A DNA stretch of 50,393 nt from Alphaproteobacteria bacterium (GTDB taxonomy: Bacteria; Pseudomonadota; Alphaproteobacteria; Micavibrionales; Micavibrionaceae). How positions within the stretch are numbered: position 1 is the first letter of the stretch; each line of letters begins with the position of its first letter. The DNA is taken from assembly GCA_009929775.1 (NCBI GenBank), contig RZZS01000010.1:1-50393 (forward strand), given 5' to 3'. Of this stretch, positions 1 through 6,309 are shown in pieces. A program made the translations under genes and the position numbers. Under the pieces are notes generated by a model. The model worked only from the letters and a program-made list of their open reading frames with translations. It was not told the DNA's origin and made no database searches.

Positions 1-28
1 CCGATGGAACCATCTCATGGACCATCGG
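1..28. repeat. Short inverted repeat at the window edge
   Basis: The seven-base arms ccgatgg (1-7) and ccatcgg (22-28) are perfect inverted repeats around a 14-base spacer. The element sits at the very edge of the window in the island, so its context is cut off. It could be an operator, an insertion-sequence end or chance. The rest of 29-180 holds no recognisable gene. Confidence 0.25.
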
Positions 29-180
29 CAGGCAGAGAGGCATTAGCATTTCGTGACGAACACGCCGTTCCGCTCCCGGAACGTACGTCGTCGCGCGTCA
101 TCGTGCATAAGGGCTACAAGGGTTTCCGGCATTTTGTGGGAGGGTTGGGTTTGCCACCTCCACAAAGGAGAAACGCCCTT

Positions 181-354
181 ATGGAACCCGTCGCCTATCG
201 CATCCGCGAATTCTGCCGGATATATGTCATCTCCCGCACCGCCCTGTACCGCGAAGTCAAGGCCGGCCGCCTGCGGATTTTAAAACCCGGAAAACGCAGC
301 CTCATCGAGCGCGCGGAGGCTGAAAGATTGTTTGCTTCGCTCAGGGAAAAGTAA
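181..354 (+). CDS. Excisionase/AlpA-like helix-turn-helix protein
   Basis: A 57-residue DNA-binding protein. The start is ATG 181, chosen because caaaggag lies about 9 bases upstream and homology-like sequence begins there; the open frame continues upstream without meaning. Residues about 6-45 fit the MerR-like/excisionase HTH fold: an aromatic-rich helix (YRIREFC), then SRTALYREVKAGRL as recognition helix, then the KPGKRSLI wing. Proteins of this type act as phage or island excisionases, or as activators of integrase genes. It lies in an island with an integrase remnant, which fits such a role, but the partner integrase here is broken. No operon partner follows. It could equally be a small stand-alone regulator. 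Confidence 0.7.
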   Translation: MEPVAYRIREFCRIYVISRTALYREVKAGRLRILKPGKRSLIERAEAERLFASLREK

Positions 355-544
355 GCATCCAGTGAGCCTGCGAGTTTGCCGGCTGAAGGATGCTTTTGCG
401 CATGTCCGAGATAGAATGCTGCGAGTCATCAAAGTCCAGGACCGTGAAACCCATGACGTTTGGCGCGGCATGAAAATCTCAACAAAAATCAACCTAAAAA
501 AAGCGCACACATAATCATCAGTCGGCGCTCGTTCGAAAGGGCCT

Positions 545-716
545 TCAAAAGATTGACGGCAACATCAGATTGACGGCAACATCAATATTTTTTTCTATCT
601 CATGAAAATCCATACCAAAGTCGTTCCGTCCTGCCCTGACCGGGCCGCGCACGATCAGCGCTGGCATCGCCGATGTGCCGTCCAGAACCCCGGATTTTCG
701 TGTGACCTTTTGTCAT
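545..716 (-). pseudogene. Degenerate copy of an island gene (left of parDE)
   Basis: Reading the minus strand from the ATG at 716, the beginning resembles the start of the gene copy at 1482. Both begin ATGAC and both reach a TKSG(I/V)L(E/D) stretch, but this copy has lost about five bases and is frameshifted against its ATG. From about 700 down to the TGA at 545-547 a different frame is open, encoding KSGVLDGTSAMPALIVRG and continuing to NLMLPSIF. The 3' end includes a perfect 17-base tandem duplication (551-584). I do not recognise the family. The parDE pair lies between this copy and the other. The region 355-544 to its left shows nothing I can support. Confidence 0.4.
551..584. repeat. Perfect 17-bp tandem duplication
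   Basis: gattgacggcaacatca occurs twice head to tail (551-567 and 568-584) with no mismatch. It lies in the last codons of the degenerate minus-strand gene copy. Because 17 is not a multiple of three, it would shift the frame of anything translated through it. Confidence 0.9.
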
Positions 717-783
717 GAAACTCCCCATGGCGTCGAAAGATTGCAGGGTTGACGGGAGTCGGATGCACCCCGGAAGAATTTTC

Positions 784-813
784 TTGCCCTACGGTAGCAA
801 TATTTACTACCAT
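784..813 (+). promoter_or_regulatory. Putative parDE promoter with operator-like inverted repeat
   Basis: TTGCCC (784-789) and TACCAT (808-813) are separated by 18 bases and could be -35 and -10 boxes. Between and over them lies ggtag (793-797) ... ctacc (807-811), a perfect 5-bp inverted repeat with a 9-base centre. ParD-type antitoxins bind such palindromes over their own promoter to autorepress. The site is 20-50 bases upstream of parD. The -10 match is only moderate. Confidence 0.4.
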
Positions 814-834
814 GGAAACAGGAGGATATTGACT

Positions 835-1110
835 ATGGCAAACGTCGAAAAGGTGAGTGTCGCGCTGACGCCGGAGATGCTGGCGGTCGTGCGCGAGGCC
901 GTCGAGAGCGGCGAATATGCGTCCAGCAGCGAGGTCATGCGCGAGGCGCTGCGGGAGTGGAAGCGGCGACGGGCTCTGGAGCGGAAAGAGGTCGAGGAGC
1001 TTCGGCGACTGTGGGAGGAAGGCCTGGCGAGCGGTCCGGGGCGTCTTGGCGACATGGCCGCGATCAAGGCCGAAGCGCGGCAGCGGTTTGTCGAGGCGCA
1101 AGGAACTTAG
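835..1110 (+). CDS. parD: ParD-family antitoxin
   Basis: A 91-residue antitoxin of a type II toxin-antitoxin pair. The ATG at 835 follows a strong aggagg 9 bases upstream; an earlier in-frame ATG at 715 lacks one. The N-terminal half is the ribbon-helix-helix DNA-binding domain (KVSVALTPEMLAVVREAV, then SSSEVMREALREW), which should dimerise and repress the operon. The C-terminal 45 residues are charged and probably disordered until they wrap the toxin. It is followed after 21 bases by the ParE gene, the standard order. The cassette sits in a decayed island and may be what keeps that island in place, which is inference. Confidence 0.9.
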   Translation: MANVEKVSVALTPEMLAVVREAVESGEYASSSEVMREALREWKRRRALERKEVEELRRLWEEGLASGPGRLGDMAAIKAEARQRFVEAQGT

Positions 1111-1131
1111 CAACCGGGAGCGTGAGGGACC

Positions 1132-1428
1132 ATGCCCACCATCCAGCGCACGGCACAGGCCGAAGAAGACCTGATCGACATCTGGCTCTATATCGCCCAT
1201 GACGATATCCGGGCCGCCGACCGGTTTCTTGACGAAATCGAGGAGAAGTCCCTTCTTCTCGCGGATCAATCTTCCCTTGGACCTGCGCGCCCTGACATTG
1301 CGCCGGGCCTGCGCTACTTTCCGGTGCGGCGGTATCTGATCCTGTACCGCCAAATCACCGGCGGCATTGAGGTCGTGCGCGTCGTGCATGGCGCGCGCGA
1401 TGTCCCGACGCTGATGGCGGACACGTAA
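1132..1428 (+). CDS. parE: ParE/RelE-superfamily toxin
   Basis: A 98-residue toxin of the ParE/RelE fold. Diagnostic segments are the N-terminal AEEDLIDIWLYIAHDD, the central GLRYFPVRRYLILYR strand pair and the ending IEVVRVVHGARDV, all typical of ParE. ParE toxins poison DNA gyrase; RelE-like relatives cut mRNA, and sequence alone does not settle the target. Length is normal and no damage is seen, so the pair looks functional. The gene is preceded by gtgaggga about 5 bases before the ATG. It is co-transcribed with parD. Confidence 0.9.
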   Translation: MPTIQRTAQAEEDLIDIWLYIAHDDIRAADRFLDEIEEKSLLLADQSSLGPARPDIAPGLRYFPVRRYLILYRQITGGIEVVRVVHGARDVPTLMADT

Positions 1429-1442
1429 GCCGGCGGTGGTTT

Positions 1443-1482
1443 CCAGAATCCCCGATTTCGTCCCGACCAGTTCGTCCGTCAT
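1443..1482 (-). pseudogene. Start of an island gene, cut off by the parDE cassette
   Basis: On the minus strand an ATG at 1482 follows agaggagggccacc, an excellent ribosome-binding site. It encodes MTDELVGTKSGILETT before running antisense into the end of parE. The same opening, frameshifted, recurs at 716. The simplest reading is a gene disrupted or duplicated when the toxin-antitoxin pair arrived. The remaining frame, open antisense to parDE, looks like a shadow and is not proposed as protein. Confidence 0.4.
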
Positions 1483-1508
1483 GGTGGCCCTCCTCTGGCC
1501 CCACAATC

Positions 1509-1530
1509 GTACATAACCTCCTTTATGTAC
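1509..1530 (-). promoter_or_regulatory. Inverted repeat with a Shine-Dalgarno sequence in its loop
   Basis: gtacataa (1509-1516) and ttatgtac (1523-1530) are perfect 8-bp arms around a six-base centre. On the minus strand that centre reads aggagg. This is just upstream of the truncated gene start at 1482. The right arm contains an ATG that opens an 11-codon frame whose TGA overlaps the ATG at 1482. It may be an operator or an mRNA hairpin controlling that gene. Confidence 0.45.
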
Positions 1531-1558
1531 CATTGATAGCACGGGCCGGGAGGTGGGC

Positions 1559-2008
1559 TCAAGACGGCAGAATTTTCGTGCACCCCTCGTCCGCGACGAG
1601 CCAGAGATTTTCCACCCGGCGGCACAGGCCGCGCCGCGCGCGGTAGCCGTTGACCTGCCGGAGCATGCCGAGATAGCTGTTGAGGCTCGCCGAGAGGTCC
1701 TGCAAGGCTTCCGGGTCCACGGGCGCGCCGTTCCGTTCCCAGGCGCGGATTTTCTGCTTGCAGCGCGAGAGCGAGCTGTTCCGGAGGTAGGTCCTTCCGG
1801 GCAGGATGCGAAAGCCCGTGAAGTCGATGCCTTTCTCGACCCGGTTGATCCATTTCTTGCGCGGATGCAGCGCGAGCTTCAGGCGCTCGCGCAGAAAGCC
1901 GTCGATGGCTTCGTACCAGCCGTTCAGCGCGTCCGGGTCCTCGTGGAAGAGGATCAGATCATCGACATAGCGCCCGTAGTAGCGCGCCTTGAGGTTATGT
2001 TTCACGAA
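1559..2008 (-). pseudogene. Reverse transcriptase, C-terminal fragment
   Basis: About 149 residues of a bacterial reverse transcriptase on the minus strand. They begin near FVKHNLKARYYGRYVDD, where YVDD (1958-1969) holds the two catalytic aspartates of the palm domain. After that come FLRERLKLALHPRKKW, GIDFTGFRILPG and the thumb-like ASLNSYLGMLRQVNGYR ending. The pattern is that of group II-like or diversity-generating-retroelement-type enzymes, more than of retrons. The fingers and the first palm motifs are missing: upstream of 2008 the frame turns into antisense of an IS630 transposase. No template repeat, variable repeat or accessory gene of a diversity-generating element was found. It cannot be active as it stands. 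Confidence 0.75.
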
Positions 2009-2264
2009 GCATCCCCGCTTCCACTTCCATTTTACGGCCACTTCGGCCTCCTGGATGAATGCCGTTGAAGGGTTCTTCTCGAAACTTACGAAAAAACACC
2101 TCAAACGCGGCGTCTTCAAAAGCGTTCCGGAACTTGAAGAGGCCATTATGCGCTTCATCGAAGAAAAAAACCAAAACCCCAAACCATTTGTCTGGACCGC
2201 TGATCCGCACGGAATTATCGAAAAAATCAGCCGCGGGAAGCAAGCGTTGGAATCAATCCACTAG
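2009..2264 (+). pseudogene. IS630-family transposase, C-terminal remnant
   Basis: The frame from about 2009 encodes the end of an IS630/Tc1-type DDE transposase: PRFHFHFTATSASWMNAVEG, then FFSKLTKKHLKRGVF, then NPKPFVWT. This is the last catalytic block; the glutamate of MNAVE is the expected third acidic residue. The first two thirds of the gene are missing and the 5' boundary coincides with the break in the reverse transcriptase. An ATG at 2056 exists, but the homology begins upstream of it. The right end of the element should fall between 2265 and about 2330; I could not identify its terminal repeat. Confidence 0.8.
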
Positions 2265-2396
2265 ATCACTAACTATTTTACATGAGACAACGGCCTAACT
2301 CTGCGTAAGGCTGTCGTTCTCGACCAGCGCCACATGGGACTCTCGGCCCGCTCCTTTTTTCTTGCGATTTCCGTAAAAACCACTACCATTGGGCGC

Positions 2397-3338
2397 ATGG
2401 AAACTAACGAGTCAGTATTCGCGAATACGGCAAACATTTACCTGCGCCGCTGGGGATGCGATCAGGACGGCGAGGCGATGACGACCCATTCGAGCTTGCT
2501 GCTCCCCGTCATTCGGGCGAATGTCCCTTATATGCTTAAGATCGTCCGCCCGGACGATGACGAGGCACATGCGGGCGACATGCTCGCCTTCTACGGCGGG
2601 CGCGGGGCAGTGAGGCTTGTTGAGCGTGACGGGCCGGTTCAGCTTCTCGAGCGGGTCATCAGCGACGCAGCGGAGGAAAGCCTCAAGAAAATGGCCGTGC
2701 GCGGCCGGGACGACGAGGCGACACAGATCATTTGCGACGTGATCGAAAGGCTGCACGAGACGGCAGCGGACACAAAGCAGGTCCCTGCGAACCTGAAACC
2801 GTTCCGCGAGCGGACGCAGGAAATGAAAGAGCTCCTCTCCGAAGGCCGCGTGCAAGAGGAAGACAAGCCTTTGATCCTCAGTGCTTGCGCACTGACCGAC
2901 GAATTCATCGTGCAGGCGCAGGACCCCGCGACCATTCTGCACGGTGACATTCATCACTATAACGTCCTGCACAGCGCGGAGCGCGGCTGGCTGGCTATCG
3001 ACCCGAAAGGCTACATCGGACCGCGCGCCTATGAATATGCCCCCGCTCTCTGTAACCCGACGCTGCACACGAATATCGTTGCCGATCCGACCCGCATGGA
3101 CCGCCGCGCCGCGATCATGGCGGAGCATTCAGGACTGGAAAAGGATGAGCTGCTTCGCTTTGCGTTCGTACATGCCTGTCAGGTCGCGGCATGGTGCCTG
3201 TCGACGCCAGACCAACGTTACTGGCTTGCATGCGCCCGCACAGCGGCAGGCCTTATGTCTGACGCGAGCCGTCCACAAAAAACTTCCCTCCAGTCGCCCC
3301 GATATCCCAAAAACGGCCCCGCAGCGCCGCTGGCTTAA
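2397..3338 (+). CDS. APH(6)/hydroxyurea-type phosphotransferase
   Basis: A 313-residue small-molecule kinase of the aminoglycoside-6/hydroxyurea phosphotransferase family (APH_6_hur). ATG 2397 (METNESVF) is preferred over ATG 2334 because the family fold starts soon after it. Visible motifs are LRRWGCDQDGE and the LLPV...MLKIVRP nucleotide-binding strand with its lysine. Later come the Brenner motif HGDIHHYNVL (catalytic Asp and Asn) and AIDPKGYIGPRAYEYA (metal-binding Asp). Relatives inactivate streptomycin or hydroxyurea by ATP-dependent phosphorylation, but many chromosomal members have unknown substrates, so resistance is not proven. It stands alone between an IS remnant and an integrase remnant, suggesting horizontal arrival. 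Confidence 0.8.
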   Translation: METNESVFANTANIYLRRWGCDQDGEAMTTHSSLLLPVIRANVPYMLKIVRPDDDEAHAGDMLAFYGGRGAVRLVERDGPVQLLERVISDAAEESLKKMAVRGRDDEATQIICDVIERLHETAADTKQVPANLKPFRERTQEMKELLSEGRVQEEDKPLILSACALTDEFIVQAQDPATILHGDIHHYNVLHSAERGWLAIDPKGYIGPRAYEYAPALCNPTLHTNIVADPTRMDRRAAIMAEHSGLEKDELLRFAFVHACQVAAWCLSTPDQRYWLACARTAAGLMSDASRPQKTSLQSPRYPKNGPAAPLA

Positions 3339-3445
3339 TTTGTCATACATCCTGTTATCATACCGCTTTCGCCTCCGGCCATTCCGTGGCAGATCGGGCG
3401 AATGAGCAGCGCACAGCAAACGGCACCGACGGCCTTCGTCACCAT

Positions 3446-3806
3446 TCACCGCATTAGGCCCTCTCGCAACGACACCGGGCTGAGAGCGGCCACCCTCCCT
3501 GTTTCGGCGGCTTGAATATACCGCGCCCAACCCTCCATCATCTCGCGGCGTTTGTCGAACAGGTCGCTGCGGTGGTAGGCGGCCTCGACCTTGTCGCCAA
3601 CCGCATGGGCAAGGGCGGCTTCGGCGACTTCGCGGGGGGTAGGATGTTTGTTCCGCGCACCAGTCACGGAAAGACGAACGAAAGCCGTAAACCGTAATGT
3701 CGGCGCGGTTCATCCGCCGGAGCAAGACCAGCGTCGCCATGTTGGACAATGGGCGGTCCACTTTCTGTCCGGCGAAGACATAGCCCTCGTTTTGACTCCC
3801 TCCTTC
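3446..3806 (-). pseudogene. P4-type tyrosine integrase, broken C-terminal fragment
   Basis: About 120 residues from the catalytic end of a tyrosine recombinase. One frame gives EGYVFAGQKVDRPLSNMA and GFRSSFRDWCAEQTSYP; the next frame continues with PREVAEAALAHAVGDKVEAA and Y-HRSDLFDKRREMM. The frames meet at a run of six G on the plus strand (3634-3639) where five would restore one continuous frame. The usual HGFRS of the catalytic box reads YGFRS here. The AAY segment supplies the likely nucleophile tyrosine. The N-terminal two thirds are missing: a stop lies upstream at about 3807. No tRNA or attachment site was seen nearby. 3339-3445 and 3807-3898 hold nothing else recognisable. Confidence 0.8.
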
Positions 3807-3898
3807 CCGCCATTATCTGCGCCATCCCCATCCCTCCTCGGGTGGGTCACAGATTGCGCGAAAAGGCATCCCGGATGAAAAAGTGTTGTCCCTGGCTG

Positions 3899-5329
3899 TT
3901 ACGCGCTTCCGGTTAGCGATGTCCCGCACCCAAGGTTCGCAACGATGTCCTGCGCAAATGCGGAAAGAGTATCGTCGCGTGCGCCCATGACGACGATGCG
4001 GTCGCCCGGACGCGCTTCCCCGATCAAGCGCTGGCGGATCGCATCGCGATCGGGAATGAACAGTGCCGTTCGCCCTCTTTCTGCGACCGCTCTGACGATA
4101 TCCGCCGATGAAATATCGCGCGCCGCCGTGCCGCCCGCGTAAAAGATTTCCGGCATGATCAGAACGTCTCCTTCCTCAAGCCCGTGGACGAACGACTCGA
4201 CGAGTTCATCGCGCATCAGACGGGTCGGGCCAAAACCGTGGGGCTGAAAGACCGTGAGCACCCGTCCCGGCGAAAGATGCAGCGTCGCCAATGTGGCGGC
4301 GATCTTGTCTGGATTGTGCCCGAAATCGTCAAACACGGCGATTCCTCCGCGTTCGCCAACACGCTCAAGTCTGCGTTTTGTACCGGAAAAATGAGACAGC
4401 GCCGATGCTGCCATATCAGGGGAAACGCCCGCAAGTACGCATGCGCCAATTGCCGCCAGCGCGTTACTGACGTTGTGCATACCCGGAACATTCAGGGTAC
4501 ACGGCACACTACGTCCCTTGTACGTGACCAAAAAGGACGGACGCTGCCCCGCATCCCGGATGTCCACGGCCCGGAGCGCCGCGTCTTCGTTCCACCCGAA
4601 CAGCAGGTCGCCGGGGCGGGCGATCGTTCGCGTCTCCGGGCAATCGCCGTTCAGGACGGCACCGGTCCGCGCCCGACCGATGAATGCCGAGAATAGCGCG
4701 CGCAGCTCCGGCAAAGGCTTGTGGTCCAGAGAGATGTTATTGACGATTGCGACTTCCGGTTCGTAGAGCGCGATGGAGCCGTCGCTTTCACAGGTCTCGG
4801 CAACCATCCACGGCCCCGAACCGGCATGAAACCCCAGCGGCACGCCCCTGTCGTCCACGAAATCGAGCATATGGCCGCCATTGACGACGGTCGGGGAAAA
4901 CCCGGCCTCCTGCAGGATGACGCCAATCATGGCCGTGACGGTCGTCTTGCCGCTGGTTCCGCCAACTGCAACGGATTTTGAAGAATTGACAAGGCCTGCG
5001 AGGATATCCGCGCGACTGACGACGGGAATGCCAAGCCGACGCGCCGCCTGGACATCGGGAATCGCCTCCTCGACCGCGCTTGAAACGACAAGCGTTCCGG
5101 TTTTCGACGACACGCCACTTCCGTCCTGCGGAAATAAACGAATGCCGCGCCCCTCGAGCGCGGCGAAGCGGGAAGCGGCCGGGTCCTGATCCCGACTCCG
5201 GTCCGAGCCGCTGACCTCGCATCCCTTGAGCGCGAGAAGGCTGGCGAGAGGCATCATTCCGCTTCCGCCGACTCCGCAGAAAAAGAACGACCGACTACCG
5301 CTCAAGACATGGCCGCCCCCGGAGACCAC
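3899..5329 (-). CDS. Mur ligase, MurC/Mpl-like
   Basis: A 476-residue ATP-dependent Mur ligase. Domain 1 has the UDP-binding GVGGSGM (about residue 20). Domain 2 has the ATP loop GGTSGKTTVTAM (about 122), AETCESDGS and NNISLDHK. Domain 3 has NVPGMHNVSNALAA and FDDFGHNPDKIAATL. MurC adds L-alanine to UDP-MurNAc; Mpl re-attaches recycled tripeptide. Here the usual MurC PHRYTR block reads HGFGPTR, and the gene is far from any division cluster, so a second, specialised ligase is likely and the substrate is open. The start is GTG 5329, which shares one base with the TAG of the upstream lipoprotein gene, implying translational coupling. Confidence 0.8.
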   Translation of the reverse strand: MVSGGGHVLSGSRSFFFCGVGGSGMMPLASLLALKGCEVSGSDRSRDQDPAASRFAALEGRGIRLFPQDGSGVSSKTGTLVVSSAVEEAIPDVQAARRLGIPVVSRADILAGLVNSSKSVAVGGTSGKTTVTAMIGVILQEAGFSPTVVNGGHMLDFVDDRGVPLGFHAGSGPWMVAETCESDGSIALYEPEVAIVNNISLDHKPLPELRALFSAFIGRARTGAVLNGDCPETRTIARPGDLLFGWNEDAALRAVDIRDAGQRPSFLVTYKGRSVPCTLNVPGMHNVSNALAAIGACVLAGVSPDMAASALSHFSGTKRRLERVGERGGIAVFDDFGHNPDKIAATLATLHLSPGRVLTVFQPHGFGPTRLMRDELVESFVHGLEEGDVLIMPEIFYAGGTAARDISSADIVRAVAERGRTALFIPDRDAIRQRLIGEARPGDRIVVMGARDDTLSAFAQDIVANLGCGTSLTGSA

Positions 5330-6183
5330 TACTGCGTTTCCTCCAGAAAGAGCTCTAGCGGAGTTGAGTCGGCCTGCGGCGCTTCAAGAAATTCCTGCCG
5401 CGTTTCCGGAGCGTAAGGAGGCGGCCGGACGCCAGACAGTGCCTTGCGGGGACGGAAAACCCCGGGATTATACATCTGCGTAAGATCCTCCGCGCTGGCA
5501 GCTCCCGCACCAGGCATCCCGGGAAGTGACGATCGCGGAGTCGGTGGCGCGGATGGAACAAAGTCGCCGGATTCGGCTAATCCTGAATCGTCGACTGGCG
5601 GCACATCCCTTCCAAAGTCCGTCGACTCACCCGGTAAAGCGCCGGACGAATCGTCGCTAGTCCCTTCATCCCGGCGCCTGATCGGGACAGTCTGCCTGTC
5701 CGCGTCTTCTGAAAGCGCGGGATGGCCGGAGCGAAATTCTTCGAGACCGCTCCCGAGCGGCGGCAGGAGATCGTCCGCGTACCGCGCCGGCATCGGCATG
5801 GGTTGAGCCGGAACATCGCGGAAGTCGACGGTCACGAGTTCAGGATACACCCACATCGCCCCGGAGGCCCTGTCGTAGGCTAGTCCCGGCAGGAGGGCAG
5901 TACCGATGTTAAGGAGGAGCGTTTCGGCGGAAACCGGCTCGATCATAACCGACTTTTCACGGTTCCCGGGCGCCTTGCAAAATAACTCGAGCGTGTCCCC
6001 CGCCTTCGAAATCTGCACGGATTCCGGCGGTCGCACCGTATAGCGCCACTCATCCGACTGGATATAGCAAAGAGCGTTCTCGGCGCCGGGCGTTTCGACT
6101 GTGATCGATTGGGTCTGGCCTTCCATAACGGACGCGCAGGAACCAAGCATCAGACTGCAGCAGAGGGCAAAAAGGCGTTTCAT
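5329..6183 (-). CDS. Predicted lipoprotein, proline-rich C-terminal half
   Basis: A 284-residue lipoprotein I do not recognise by name. The signal peptide MKRLFALCCSLMLGSC ends in an LGSC lipobox, so cysteine 16 should be lipidated. Residues about 20-125 look like a compact beta-rich domain (QSITVETPG ... GAMWVYPELVTVDFRD). The remaining 160 residues are Pro/Ser/Asp/Gly-rich and probably disordered. It overlaps the start of the MurC-like ligase by one base, so the two are made together, pointing to an envelope role. There is no clear ribosome-binding site before ATG 6183. The intergenic stretch to clpB (6184-6309) shows no clear terminator. Confidence 0.75.
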   Translation of the reverse strand: MKRLFALCCSLMLGSCASVMEGQTQSITVETPGAENALCYIQSDEWRYTVRPPESVQISKAGDTLELFCKAPGNREKSVMIEPVSAETLLLNIGTALLPGLAYDRASGAMWVYPELVTVDFRDVPAQPMPMPARYADDLLPPLGSGLEEFRSGHPALSEDADRQTVPIRRRDEGTSDDSSGALPGESTDFGRDVPPVDDSGLAESGDFVPSAPPTPRSSLPGMPGAGAASAEDLTQMYNPGVFRPRKALSGVRPPPYAPETRQEFLEAPQADSTPLELFLEETQ

Positions 6184-6309
6184 TCAAGGATTCCCGCGAA
6201 ATGGAAGAGCGTATATTCGCTTTATTTCTAAAGGAAAAACCTTCCCCTGTCCACGCGCAGGCGAAGATAGCAGGGCAATCGCCCGAGCACATCAGGACAT
6301 CATTTATCG

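Noticed and set aside
655-1542. A 295-codon minus-strand open frame antisense to parDE
   Set aside because: Its sequence is low-quality and antisense to two well-recognised genes; only its first codons (from ATG 1482) look meaningful.
1430-2010. A complete diversity-generating retroelement around the reverse transcriptase fragment
   Set aside because: No template/variable repeat pair with adenine-biased differences, accessory gene or target protein was found. The near-repeats flanking parDE do not differ mainly at adenines.
3339-3898. A tRNA gene or attachment site next to the integrase remnant
   Set aside because: No TpsiC-loop sequence or cloverleaf could be drawn on either strand.
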